Shown here in pieces: positions 1 to 12,841 of a DNA stretch of 64,000 nt. Numbering within the stretch: the first letter of the stretch is position 1; each line of letters begins with the position of its first letter. Made by a program: the position numbers and the translations under genes. The DNA comes from Synanceia verrucosa (taxonomy: Eukaryota; Chordata; Actinopteri; Perciformes; Synanceiidae), in assembly GCA_029721515.1 (NCBI GenBank), contig CM056556.1:12482098-12546097 (forward strand), read 5' to 3'. The notes beneath the pieces are model-generated. The model had not been told where the DNA came from, searched no databases, and worked only from the letters and a program-made list of their open reading frames with translations.

Positions 1-1614
1 GATATGCTACAAGACAGGCCCCACTGTCCCCTCCATGTTCTGCTGACACCTATTACACCATTATTTATTAGTCCGCAGAAAAGCCAGACAACACAAGTAA
101 ACAGTTCAGATACATCCCTCTGTGCTTGACAAATGAATTTCTAAATATATAGAAGAAACTGCCAATAGTCATAGGGGCAGTTCTGCTGAATTGGAATAAC
201 AGCATGATGCAGCTTCTGCTGTTGGGCGTGTCATTTGTCCTGCCCTAATTTATCTTAGCTGAGGCCTCGTGTGTTCACATTTCCCCGGGGGAAAAGATCG
301 GTACAGGACCAAACCCACAACACAGAGACTCTCTTAACAGAGTTTGCTGCTCAGCTTACGATGCACCACATGCTCCCTCTGGATACCACCTTGCAGTTCA
401 ATAAGAAGTAACAAGATCGGACTGTTGCCTATTTGGAACCACACACTAATGAGTGAATAACTTAATTCTTTTAAGACTATACATCACTGATTATAAGGTC
501 CGGCCTGGCTGTTTATCCCGAGGAGGATCTGATCATTTGTCCAAGTTCTATTTGGGATGTGAACCCGGATCAATAAGAACTGTGCTGGTGCCAGCCGACT
601 CCTCTGCAGTGCAGCATGATTGGGGTTAAAGGGACCGGTGGGTGAACAAGACAGACAAGGCCAAGTTATCTCACACTTCATTCAAAAAACACAAGCACCG
701 TAGAAACGGTCATGTCTTTCTAATAAAACAGGCCGTGTTGAGCAGTAAAAGAAGCGGGCTGCGAGAGATGCTTTTGTCTCAGTGCAGTAAACCAGCCAGT
801 TGTTCAACAGAACCTGACACACTCATGAAAGCTTCTGGATCAGCAAATTGTTACACAGCCCACTGCCTCTTCCAATTAATAACTTACCTTTCACCCTGTC
901 CTGCAGAAAACAAACCCTGTGCTGTGTTGCCACAGGACAACAACAAAAGAGGAATCAGAGCGGTGGACATTTACCTGCAGTGCATATATACGACACACAG
1001 TGAGTGGAGTATAAACAACACCATGATTGTGATGCATCACGCACATTACACGCTGTGGCTCTGTCACGTGTCACAAAATAGTCGCTCCAAAAACAATGTC
1101 AACCCGATAAAACAAACTGTTACCACACTTAATTTGCACACATTGATTTCCTATTTTCAATTATTAATTGTAATTAGGATGAAGCCGAATGTGCCATGGG
1201 GCAACAGCAGTCAATGTGAGGGGAAGCAGTCACAGAGTGGAGACTGATGTACGTTCAAATAATGCCAATAGGGGAACCATCATCAGGGAAATGTTTCATG
1301 ACTGTTTGTTGTGGTGATGCAGCTGTGTGTATGTAAACCTACCAGATTCTCCATGCGCCAAGAAGTAAGTAAGTGAATTTGTATTAAGGTACAGTTTTGA
1401 AGTACTTGCAATTTAGTATTTTCATTTAACACTACTTTATAACTGTATATTTTCTGAGGCAAAGATTCCACTTTAGTTTCAGAACATTTATTTAAAAACT
1501 GCAGTTATTAGTCACCTTTTCAGACTGATATCAAACATATCATCAGTTAATAGTACAATATGATACACTGCCATAAACTGTGACTGTGAAGTGATGTTTA
1601 CATAAGAATGGATC
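1..1614. other. megf11 intron (part), no feature recognised
   Basis: Lies within the >22-kb megf11 intron. The longest open frame of the window (642-1247, plus strand, ~200 codons) is here, but it has no recognisable domain and no codon-usage or splice support, so I treat it as chance. Confidence 0.6.
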
Positions 1615-1616
1615 AT

Positions 1617-1701
1617 ATAAAATCACTTCCATATATATATACGTATGTATATATATATACGTATATATATATACATACGTATATATATATATGGAAGTGA
1701 T

Positions 1702-1706
<5 letters not shown>
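1617..1706. repeat. Near-perfect ~90-bp palindrome in AT-rich DNA
   Basis: AAATCACTTCC at 1619 is mirrored by GGAAGTGATTT ending at 1704. The centre is at 1660/1661 and (TA)n and ACGTATGTA tracts fill both arms. The arms match except for one extra AT. A third copy of AAATCACTTCC lies at 1765-1775, at the point where the Tc1 remnant begins. Confidence 0.85.

Positions 1707-1764
<58 letters not shown>
1707..1764. repeat. (TA)n microsatellite
   Basis: Uninterrupted TA dinucleotides between the palindrome and the truncated Tc1 element. Confidence 0.95.
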
Positions 1765-1768
<4 letters not shown>

Positions 1769-1771
1769 CAC

Positions 1772-2792
1772 TTCCAGTCGTGAAATTTCCTCAATCCTTA
1801 ATATTCCACAGTCAACTGTCAGCTGTATTATAAGAACGTGGAAGTGTTTGGGAACAACAGCAACTCAGCCACCAATTGGTAGACCATGTAAACTGACGGA
1901 GCGGGGTCAGCGGATGCTGAGGCACATAGTGCAAAGAGGTCGCCAACTTTCTGTAGCGTCAATCACTACAGACCTCCAGACTTCATGTGGCCTTCAGATT
2001 AGATCAAGAACAGTGCACAGAGAGCTTCATGGAATGGGTTTCCATGGCTGAGCAGCTGCATCCAAGCCATACATCACCAAGTGCAATGCAAAGCATCGGA
2101 TGCAGTGGTGTAAAGCACGCCGCCACTGGACTCCAGAGCAGTGGAGACGCATTCTCTGGAGTGACGAATCACGCTTCTCCATTTGGTAATCTGATGGACG
2201 AGTCTGGGTTTGTTGGTTGCCAGGAGAACGATACTTGTCGGACTGCATTGTGCCAAGTGTAAAGTTTGGTGGAGGGGGAATTATGGTGTGGGGTTGTTTT
2301 TCAGGAGCTGGGCTTGGCCCCTTAGTTCCAGTGAAAGGAACTCTGAATGCTTCAGCATACCAAGACATTTTGGACAATTCCATGCTCCCAACTTTGTGGG
2401 AACAGTTTGGAGCTGGCCCCTTCCTCTTCCAACATGACTGTGCACCGGTGCACAAAGCAAGGTCCATAAAGACATGGATGACAGGGTCTGATGTGGATGA
2501 ACTTGACTGGTCTGCACAGAGTCCTGACCTCAACCTGATAGAACACCTTTGGGATGAATTAGAGCAGAGACTCGTCCAACATCAGTGTGTGACCTCACAA
2601 ATACATTTCTGGAAGAATGGTCAAAAATTCCCATAAACACACTCCTAAACCTTGTGGACAGTCTTCCCAGAAGAGTTGAGGCTGTTATAGCTGCAAAGGG
2701 TGGATCGACGTCATATTGAACCGAATGGGATGTCACTTAAGTTCATATGTGAGTCAAGGCGGGTGAGCGAATACTTTTGGCAATATAGTGTA
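1772..2792 (+). mobile_element. Tc1/mariner element, 5'-truncated, transposase pseudogene
   Basis: The plus strand encodes a decayed Tc1-family transposase (DD34E). It begins mid HTH domain (SSREISSILNIPQSTVS), then runs through GRPCKLTERGQRMLR, WSDESRFSIW (first Asp), GGGGIMVWGCFSGAG, FLFQHDCAPVHKAR (second Asp) and SPDLNLIEHLWDELEQRL (Glu). It is broken by TGA near 2050, where HGRAAA is expected and a CGA-to-TGA change is likely, by TAA near 2189, and by a frameshift near 2575. The right end TTTTGGCAATATAGTG plus TA closes at 2792. The left inverted repeat is missing and replaced by (TA)n. Inactive. Confidence 0.9.
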
Positions 2793-3271
2793 TATATATT
2801 AATCAATATGCAGGATGTTTACTTGTAATGAAGTATTTTTAAAGGATGGCATTACTACTAAATCATCACCTTGGAATTACAATATTCTTCCTCACATTTG
2901 TGTCAAAATTTAGTCCTTTAATTTTTGTCCTTCTGTGATGACTTATTAACATTCTATTTTATTCTATTTTTTTGCAACGAAGATGAAATGAGCAAAAAGG
3001 CAGTTCATCTCACAGCCTGTGGTGACATTTAGTGGTATCACCACAGTGTACTTTTTCACATACACCTGCACCGTCTTTCATTTGGAGTACCAGGCTGCAG
3101 CAGCGTGTCACTGTTGTGCCTAAAGGTACTCACTAATTAGTGAATTATGACTGATGATTTACATGAGTGGTCATAATAAATGGGGCTATAAACTGGAGAA
3201 TTTGTGGCTGTTAAATTTGTGCACATGCTCCTATTTAGTATACACACACACACACACACACACATATATAC

Positions 3272-3339
<68 letters not shown>

Positions 3340-6300
3340 CACATATGTACATACACATTGCTGTGTGTCAATTTTCACGTGATAACTTTCTCTCCGAACA
3401 GAGCAGCAGATGGAGACAGTTGTAGGTGAATCAAGGACTTGTAATCAGGGGGTGCAAGCTTGAAAGTGATTTTTTTAAAAACCAGTCTGTTTTAACATCA
3501 GCATGACATCAATTATCTATTGTAAATGTCAGGCTGTACTGAAAATAACAGATTACAAAAGCAGGTTTTGTTTAGTGCATCACCAAAATATTAGCTGTGC
3601 AGCTTGTCACACTATACGGACACCTGCAGCCGTCAGCTGTCAAACCAAGCCTGTAAGAGCAGTACACTGTGTGGTACATTCATCATCACACCACAGAAAA
3701 ACATTAAGCTCAGCATGTTCCAGACTCAAGAGGCGATTATCCATAAATAAACAACACAAAAGGACTTAAATGCAGCTCCTGTTTGTACAGCCCAGAGTGT
3801 AAATGTAATTTTAAAAACTCAATTATTATATTGAACTGAGGGCCACACCTGGATAAAATCATCAGTGCTGTTTTTTTGTGTACAGACACGAACATGAAAC
3901 CGAACATTAAACTAAATTGTTCACAAAATGTGATATAGGAAGCTACCCAAAACAACTAAAAAACAGATTTCGCTCTTGTATTCCTAAATGAGTTGGACTG
4001 CATGACTTTCTTCGCCTGAAAATGTACCTCAGTATCAATGACCTGAAGTCTTTTTAGTACTAAATACTCAAAATATCTTCAGACTTGAAACGTGGCACTT
4101 AAATCCTTCATGCAGAACATTGGTCGGCTTGACTTCATGACAGTTATATTGTACTTCTATGTTTCAAAACGCCAAAGAAATTTCTTAAATTACTCCTGCA
4201 ACATAATTCCATTCGCAGCTGACTACCAGTACACTCAGCATGCTCAGCATGTTGCAAACATGGCACCATTTGGCACCATGTGGTGAGGTAATTACGTTAA
4301 TTACTGGAGTTTTCTTACACAACTACAAATATGTTTTGCAATTAGAGACAGAACCAGTAGATTCACTGATATATGATGAATCCAAGCTTAATAGCAAAAC
4401 CACTCCTCTCTGTGAGAGAGCAAACTGTAAACTTTTCAGTGCTACTTCTCAAACTTAATGAGGTCAGGATAGAGAAACAAAAACTGTCGATTTCAGGCTC
4501 TTGAGCTCCTGAAAACATGGTTTCAAATTCAAGGTATTTCCTCACAACTTTCAGCACTAAATCTTCTGAATCTAACCAGCTTCACACAGACAAAACACTT
4601 GACATGAAATTACCAAAACTGTTTGAACTTTGGTAGAAAAATGTGTGTTCATGAAGGACCACACTGCTCATGGTAAGAAACTGTGGCCTTTAGTGTCATT
4701 GTTATTCTTTGCTCAGACAGTTTCACCAACACTTCATTCCAAATGCTGGTTCAAGTCAGTGGTATCAGTGGTCAATAAAGCGATCCACTCATGTAAATCA
4801 GTATAGATCTCAAACCCATCCCCAAACTCTTTTTAGCCAAAACTTTCAAATATTCAGATAATCAGATAATTAGAAAAATAAAAACTTGCAACTTATGATA
4901 AATTAAATATGAATTAAACCATTATTATCCTGGGCAGGGACTGCTTGGTTTACATTCAATTTTTTGCAGTGGACTTCTACATGTAGACCAGTCACTGAAA
5001 TCGGTTTGAAGTGTAAGGTTGCGAACATTTTTTTTCTGTCAATTTCATTATTTGAATGACCTCAATGTGTTTACCTAGACAGTAAGTTACAAAGGAATAA
5101 AATTGGAGTCAAACTGCATTAAAAACCTATTGACCAGCAGTGCGAGGTGTATGAATGCAAATGTTTGTATGCCTTTGACCATTTTCTTCAGCCGTGTACA
5201 AGCAAAGAGTGGCAGTCAGTTATTTACTCAAACTAATGATTCAATGTGTCTAACATGTCACAGTGTATGGATCCATCCCTCACTGTAAACACAAACATGA
5301 TTTAGTTTAAAGACGGACAATCAGGGCACCTATCCACCTCCCAAATTAATCCCAACAAAGCAGAAACACAAGGATAATTGCTTTTTAATGATCTCACATT
5401 ATGCAAATGCTCATCATGAAGCCATAAATCTTTAGTGGAGTTTCTACCTGTCTGATCACCAGGAATGCCAACGGACTAGCATGTTATATTGTAAAAGGAA
5501 AGCTAAAAAGGAACACTTTTATTGGCCATCACTGAGACAATCATATACCTTAATATACTATGTTTAAACGACCTACAAAACTGTCAAAATACCAGAAATG
5601 TATCATTTTAACTTTCACAATACTCCTGCTATATTGGTACTTATATAAAAAAGAGTGAAAAGTGCTAAAGCTGTATGTATAATAGCCAACTAAATTAGCA
5701 GTGATCCTGCAAAATATTAAAATATCTGAAAAACAGAAGTTTGAAAACCACAGCGCTGTGTAATGTTCAATTAGGTATGAAGAGCAGCGGTGGTGGATGC
5801 ATGGATGGAAAGCTATGAAAGGACAGAAACAGGAAAACATCTCTAGCCTTTGATTAACACAGAAAACTGTAGATTAAGGGTTTCTTCCTTTACATCGCAA
5901 TCTTTCTAGGATAATGCAGACCCTTTCGAGACTTCTCCCCCATGAAAAAGTTCATCTCGGATGAACTGCTGGCTCTGAAAGCAGTGTTGTTCTTTCAGTC
6001 TCTGAAACTCGCTAAGGCCCATGAATTATTCTCCCCCGATTCTCAAAGTCAAAGTGAAGAGAAAAGTATACAACAGCAACTTAGGAAGTATTGTGTGTGT
6101 GAGAGGGAGACAGAGAGAGTGTGACAAAAAGAGAGAGAGGGAGGGAGAGAGATATTAACATTAAAGAGGCAGCTAAGAAATGAATTGAGCCATCTGGGAA
6201 GTGCAGGAGGTTCCAGCACCTGTCAGCATGGTGCATAAACCCTGAATCTCATGCAGTCAATATGACGTTTACCATGAGTGACGGAACAGCCTTTAAAATA

Positions 6301-9054
6301 TTTAAAACAAGTGCAACAATTGATTTAATCACTGGTCGCTTTTGATTAAACTGAAGTTGTCTAGTTAAAGGGCAGACAGAAGATACAAGAGAAAAAATAA
6401 TGTCCATCCAAAAGCTTATTTCAGAGTCAAGGCAAGGACCAGTGATATTGATCCACAAGGACCTTAACCCTTTTTTTTGTTCTGTGGCTGAGGGCGATTT
6501 TGTCATTCATACTACAGCATGCCTTCGCCTGGAATGGAAGTGACTCCCAGAATCATAATACAAGCTAATGTTTAAAGTGTGAGGCTGAGAGAATCGCATG
6601 GCGTCAAGTTTCTTTGCTAATCTAATTTCTCAGGGGGGGATTCATCACTTTGAGGATGTGGCTGTCTGAACCAGTAAGTCAGCATTTTCTGTCTTTTATC
6701 CAACTAAATTCAATTGAAGGGTCTTAATGATGTGCACACTACAGGACACCACAAACTCCTGTAGGTCTACTTCTCTGCTCAAGAGTTAACATTGCATCGG
6801 CCCACGACACGCTCGGTGGAAAAAGACAACTTCAGTGGCAGTGACCTTGTCTTTGTTTTTTTATAACTAATTTTGGATGGCTTTCTGCACAACACAGATT
6901 GTATCCCCATGAATGCATTTTTGCGTCTTGTAATGGTTACATTTCCTCTCAAATTTCCTTTGATCCTTATCATCCAGATGCCCTTTTGTCATGTGTTTAG
7001 ATCCCAAGCTACATTTCTTTGTTCCACTTAGTACGCACAAGCTATGCGATACAGTCTCTTCGTGTTGTGTACCTTTCCTTTTTTCTCGGTGGAAAAAGCC
7101 ACCAATTTAATTGAATTTCTGGGCATTTAAAGTCTCCATTACTCTAATCAGAGAAAAGGAGACTAGATTTGTTTATCTTGACCTTGGTGGAATTAGCAAA
7201 GGGTATTTGTGGAGATGTTAATGCTTTGGAAAAAAAACTGAGTTTATATTGATCAGCTAGTCACAAGTGCATATAGACATTCCAGACACTGACAGTCAGG
7301 CATCATGGGGGCAACATGTTTTGGTGTCAAAATGTGGTAAACACACACCAAAGACACACTGAACTCTGCTGTGATTTCACAGAGCAAAAAAAAAAATATT
7401 TGTGCCTGTTGTGTAAAACAATGCCAGTGTGGTCAAATAAATTGTTGGTGTTAACCTAGCTTCCTAGTCTCTGTGGCTGTGTAATAATAAGAAGCTCCCG
7501 CTGGATGATTCATCAGTCACAGACAGTACAAAGATAGGGATGCCATTATAGTAAGGTGCAGGCGTTGTGCTATCTCACACAAACAACATGCAATATAACC
7601 TTCTGAGAGGGTGGCACGGCTGCAGGCGAGGCAGAACACAGTGAATGCAAAATACAACCTCAAATACCCTGGGGCCCAGAGGCAAATTTGATTAAAAGTT
7701 TGTTTTTCTTCACTCTCAACAAACGGAGGAGCTCGTCGATGCGGCACTGACAGTTAATTGGACTTGGCAGGGCCACGAGTTCATTCGTCAGCATTGTGTG
7801 GGGCTTGCCTAGGAGGAGCAGGACAATCGATGTCCCTCAGGACGGCCTGTAATCACTGCAACACTCCAATGAAGTCCAGGGTTAAACATCAGGAGATTGC
7901 AGGTGCACCAGAGGATCTGAGAAAGACTGCTAATATGCTCCCACTCCCAAGCACAGCAAGGACGCTGCAACACAGCTCCCAAAGGACTGCGATGATACCC
8001 AAGTCTATCATTTTGAGCCAAGCCCTGAGAGATGATACAGGGGTATATTACAAATATTTGGCAAATATTTTCTCACAAGCATAGCCAAAGCAAAAATAAA
8101 TGGTACAACACAATATTCTGTTAAATCCATTCAGGTTTTTCTCTCATTTTCGTTAATTTCTTTGTTATTTATTGGGTAATTTTAGGCATTTCAAGCATGA
8201 TTATTCAAACAAATGATTCATATGACTCATATCTAATTATGAGCACAAGTAGACATGCTTTTTAAGGGCATGACAATCAAAAAAAGTACACTAGAGTTCA
8301 TTGGTCTATGCTTACAGTTTGTGTGTTAACAGTGTGAAATGGTTGTGAAACAAAATTAGTAAGATTTACAAAACATCATGGTTATGCTTAAAAGAAGAAT
8401 GGTTGTAACGTCACATAAGTTTTACATGGGACAACCTCTGGGTCCCTGAATAAAAGCCTGGTGTTTATTTTTAATCTGGGTTTTACAATCTGCAACAAAA
8501 TAAATACAACTGGTCAAAAGAGAAACTATTGAAATGTGAGGCTCTGACACTGCTGGAAAGACCTCACCAGTCTAAATCAGGTGGATTCCTGTATATCACC
8601 ACCACACACTGAGCTATGAAAAGGTCGTCAAAAGCAATGATCAATAAAAAAAGTCAATTGAATCTTCGCTAACAAACTTCCTAAACACAGCAATGGACCA
8701 CAAATCAAGTGTGACTTATGGACTGTGAAATGAGCCTAAAACAGTTTTTATCTTCATTAGTATTCAGGAGATATCTTATCTCTTTAAACTGTTATCATAG
8801 CATTTCAGCTATTTTAGACACACTGACCTTCTCTTAAGGACAGGAGATAAGGCTTTTTAATGTCCTTATTAAATCAAGCCATCTATGCAGTCTCTCAGAG
8901 TTGGGTAGTGCCCTTCATTCTTTCTCTTACTGACTAATAAGCATCATGCGATCATGACCGGTGGGACTATTCAAATCATCGTATCATCCTAACTATCACT
9001 ACAATATGCCGTTATATCCACTGGGTTTTTGCGCTCAAGTTATATAGAAATCAT
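2793..9054. other. megf11 intron (part)
   Basis: AT-rich intronic DNA. Apart from the microsatellite at 3241-3336 and a purine-rich GA tract at about 6098-6150, I see no gene, RNA or named repeat. Open frames here are short and unsupported. Confidence 0.55.
3241..3336. repeat. Compound (AC)n-(TA)n microsatellite
   Basis: About 11 AC units, then ATATACGTG and about 34 TA units. Confidence 0.97.
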
Positions 9055-9079
9055 TCACACACACACACTCTCTCACACA

Positions 9080-9118
<39 letters not shown>

Positions 9119-9440
9119 CTGTGTATTTGTGTATTGTGGGGACTTTACATTGACTTGCATTCATTTCCTAGACACTTCCCTTGACCCTAACCATATCCAC
9201 TACCCATGTAATCCTAATCCTAACCCTAACCAAAGTCTAACCTTACAGTAACATTAAATGTTCTCCAAGTCTTCAGCCTGAAATCTAACAGTTTACATTA
9301 TTGGGACCTGCACTTTGTCCCCATAAGTACGGTGAGTCCCCACATTGTCAGCGTGAGTCCCCACAATGTGAGTGTGTTATCAGACTTATGTCCCCATATG
9401 TTCGGCAAAACACGTCCACACACACACACACACACACACT
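9055..9440. repeat. Dispersed fish minisatellite-like repeat with (CA)n ends and telomere-like core
   Basis: (CA)n and (TC)n runs occur at 9055-9118 and again at 9416-9439. Between them are GTATTGTGGGGAC, then CCTAATCCTAACCCTAACC (telomere-like hexamers near 9210), then GTCCCCATA and GTCCCCACA repeats. This arrangement resembles a very common unclassified repeat of fish genomes, with GGGGAC at one end and GTCCCC at the other, in inverted orientation. Confidence 0.65.
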
Positions 9441-9693
9441 TTTTAGGCATTCTCCCAAAGGTAATGGAGCAGTGAGCTCTTGGGGAACAATAAATCCTGC
9501 TTAATGGGATGGTACAAAAAATCTTCAGAGCTAGGCAAAGAAAATCTGCATACTGGGCCAATGAGGCTCACATGTACAGAAAATGTTATAAAGACATTCA
9601 TGTGTGTGCGTCAAACCAGTTGGCGCATGAAACTAATGTGAAACATCTTCACGCAGAATAGCACGCATCTTCAGTCAGAATATTCTAATATTT

Positions 9694-9725
9694 AAGTGTG
9701 TGTGTGTGTGTGTGTGTGCGTGTGT
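9694..9725. repeat. (GT)n microsatellite
   Basis: About 15 GT units, 70 bp upstream of the left end of the Tc1 element. Confidence 0.95.
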
Positions 9726-9796
9726 TCAGCAGTAAAGACGGCTGTCAGCTACATGTATGTGCCATAAGCCAACTGATAGATTCAATCGCACTGATT

Positions 9797-11153
9797 TACA
9801 CCACACACACTGACAAAAAGTTAGGGATATTAGGCTTTTGGATGAAATTTCAGAATGCAGAATGCTAAAGTGTACTAAAACCTTTACAGGTGAACTTAAT
9901 GTGACCTTTTTTAACCATTTGAATGCACATGTGCAGCTGTTGTCTAACAAGGGGATTACTGCAAAAATCACAAAAAGTGTCTGATCCATGAATCAACCAC
10001 TAAGTGTTCTGGTTATATGACAATTTGCGAAGTTTCCACTGAGCTTAGAATGTCACAGAGTGTCATCAGCAGGTTATGCCAGAGACACAGAGAGACTGGA
10101 AGAGTCACAGAAAGCACAGAAGTGGACGTCCTTTGGCCACATCCCATGCTGATGACCACCTCATTGTGAACAGTGCCCTGTGGAACCAGATGGTGAATGC
10201 TACTCAACTTCAGACACGTTTAAGGGAGGTGAGAGGCACCAAGTGTCACGTCAGACCATTCTAAACGGCTTACATCACCATGGTCTGCGTGGTAGACGAC
10301 CTCCAAGGATACCTGACCACTCCACCAGACACAGGCGTCATCATCTGGAATGGACAGGGATGATTTACCCTGAACAAGGAACCAGTGGGCCTCAGTGCTG
10401 TTCTCTGATGAAAGTTGATTCACACTGAGCAGAAATGATGGCTGCCAACACTGCTAGAGACGTCAAGGAGGACATTATACAGCCTTTAGAGGTGGTGGTG
10501 TGACAGTCTGGACAGGTGTGTTGAGTCAAAACAGAACTGCCCTACACCCTGTGAATGGTACTGTGACAAGCCAATACTACCTGAATAACATCATTAATCC
10601 AGTCATTGTGCCTCTCGATGAACAACACAGGCCTGATTTCATCTTCATGGATGACAGTGTCTCAGCTCATCAATGTCACATCATCAGAGAACGGCTGCTG
10701 GAGGCTGGGGTACCTCAAATGGAGTGTCCTGCACTTTCTCCACACCTGAAGCCCATAGAAAACCTATGGGATCTGCTAAGTCATCGTGTAGAGGGTCATA
10801 ACCCCGCACCCCAGAACCTCAATGACCTGAGGGCAGCCCTTCAAAAAGAGTGGAATATCATGACTCAGCAGATAATAAGTCAACTTGTGAACAGCATGAG
10901 ACTTCGTTGTCAAGCTGTAATTGATGCTAAAGGACCCACAAGAGGTTATTGAGACATTGACATTTTTTGTTGTGGTATACCCACCACTGTTGTTTGTTTT
11001 TTGTTTCAATAAATTATCTGAGATGAAGAAATTACCATTGCATACTTAAATGTCCTACTTTCATGATATAATATCATTGTAGCATGAACTGTTTACATTT
11101 TCCAGAAATTTTACCCAAAAGTCAAATATCCCTAACTTTTTGTGAGTAGTGTA
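9797..11153 (+). mobile_element. Tc1/mariner element with both termini; transposase pseudogene
   Basis: The ends are inverted: ACAAAAAGTTAGGGATAT at the left (9817 on) mirrors ATATCCCTAACTTTTTGT at the right (11126 on). Both are bounded by TA, giving ~1.36 kb. Transposase on the plus strand: an HTH-like part near 10030-10260 (SRLCQRHRETGR, SGRPLAT), a middle part with a frame change near 10180-10430 (HHGLRGRRPP), and a long open C-terminal part at 10500-10952. That part holds the second Asp in FMDDSVSAHQ (normally DNA.PH) and SPHLKPIENLWD (Glu). Several frameshifts are needed, so it is not functional. Confidence 0.88.
10500..10952 (+). pseudogene. C-terminal half of Tc1-type transposase
   Basis: 150 open codons covering the catalytic core after the first Asp and ending in RCQAVIDAKGPTRGY, the usual Tc1 C-terminal pattern. 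The first catalytic Asp region upstream (near 10400, FSDES-like) is out of frame. Confidence 0.8.
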
Positions 11154-11617
11154 AGTCACATGAGTCACTAGAGACAAAGGGGTAGAGATGTGAGAGGAAT
11201 GCTGTCCGTGTCATAGCTCTGAAAACCTCTGTTAAGTGTCTAGGCAGTAGCATCCTCACAGTTCGTATGTGAAGTACTTCCTCAATAAAGTGGAGTCAAA
11301 GAAATGTCATAGTGAATAAAGTTTAGTAATTGGTAAATCAGTTACTAGAAAACATCTGTCACACTGTCAAAATAAAAGCAATCAACCATGTAAAAAAAAA
11401 AAAAAAACTCACAGAAAGTTACTGTAGCATTATGAGTGGTAGCTGTAAATGACCTGTTCTACAGACTCAGTATATACTGAACTTGGAGTGTCCTGGAGAG
11501 GGTGTGCAAAATGCATTGTGTGAATCTGTGAAGTTTAACAAACACAATTAATGTGTTTCTTTCCTCATAAATCAGATTCTTCTAAATATTGAGTAAGTAA
11601 ATACACTGTATTGTAAT

Positions 11618-12142
11618 TAGGGCTGACCTTCAATCTCCTTTTTAACATTGGAAGCTTCGGCGCTCCAAACAAATTATATTCGAAGCTTCGATGGCCGGGG
11701 GGGGAGAGACAATGCAGCCCCAGTCTACCGCTAATCAGTGCAGAAATACAATAAATAAACAAACCGGAAACACAATAGTCAACACCGCCAGTAAGCGTGC
11801 TGGCACGGCATGTTCATTCTGAAAGGGCTCGCGCATCCGTGTCGTCAGAGCGAAGTTGCCGTTAGCTTGCGGCTACATATTAAATCCCTGATCATAACAC
11901 CACATACAATCAACACACACAGTAACAGTAACGTGGCACATTTTAACGGGCGTTAACTTCCCTGATCATGATTGGATCACTGTCAGAACTTAAGAGAGAC
12001 TGACGGTGACTGAGCAGCAAACACAAGCCATGCTAGCTAATTAGCCGCAAAAAAGGCCGAAGCTTCAAATTTTATTTTTTTAATTCAAATCACGTGCCAT
12101 CGATCAAAGCTTCAAAGCTTGGAATTTTTTGGGTCAGCCCTA
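11618..12142. mobile_element. Non-autonomous hAT-type element with 8-bp target duplications
   Basis: Terminal inverted repeats TAGGGCTGACC (11618) and GGTCAGCCCTA (ending 12142) flank 525 bp. It is bounded by ATTGTAAT (11610-11617) and ATAGTAAT (12143-12150), 8-bp direct repeats with one mismatch, the target length typical of hAT. The subterminal DNA is rich in GAAGCTTCG and AAAGCTTCAAAGCTT motifs. No transposase is present. Confidence 0.85.
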
Positions 12143-12150
12143 ATAGTAAT

Positions 12151-12809
12151 ATACTCAATTCATGGTTTTCATTCATATTCACTAGCTTGGCATTTTGCTA
12201 AGTTTCTTAACTCATAAACACTGCCAATCAAAAACCAGTGGCAGACTGTATGGAAGTGGACGTCGTCACTGTGACACCACACAGTTCAGTTTGTAGACTG
12301 CCATTTTGAAGCTTTAAGTTCCTGCATTTTAGTCGCCTGGTCATCTTGATTTTTTTCTTGATTTTACATGACTTAAATGTGAAACAGTTAAAGTTCTAAG
12401 ACGATAACACAGACAACTTCCAGACTGTGTGGTAACAACCTGATAATCATCAGGTAATCCCACACTAAAGCATCCACTGTTATGGTCTATTTGACTCTAA
12501 ATGGCACTACAATTCACAAAATGAACATCATATTGAAAGAGACTTGAAACTTGATTGAGACCATAAAATCATGTTTACAGTGTTTATTGAGGCAATGAGT
12601 CAAGTAAGAAGCAGGCTCATTTTCCATAGACTTCTATGCAAATGGCCTTTCTGCATTGGCTTTACTTTTCAGACCCGAGCATTGCCCACTGGCTATATAT
12701 AAAGATGGATGACATGACAGTGCTCCAAAAGTGAAGCTAAAACAGCTGAAGTGTAGGTCATTAATCACACCACCTCCATGTTAATGGATGGGACATGGGC
12801 CAAACTTAA

Positions 12810-12841
<32 letters not shown>

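Noticed and set aside
642..1247. Longest open frame in the window (201 codons, plus strand)
   Set aside because: Lies in a megf11 intron, shows no recognisable domain and low-complexity-like composition, and has no splice or promoter context. A chance open frame is the simplest reading.
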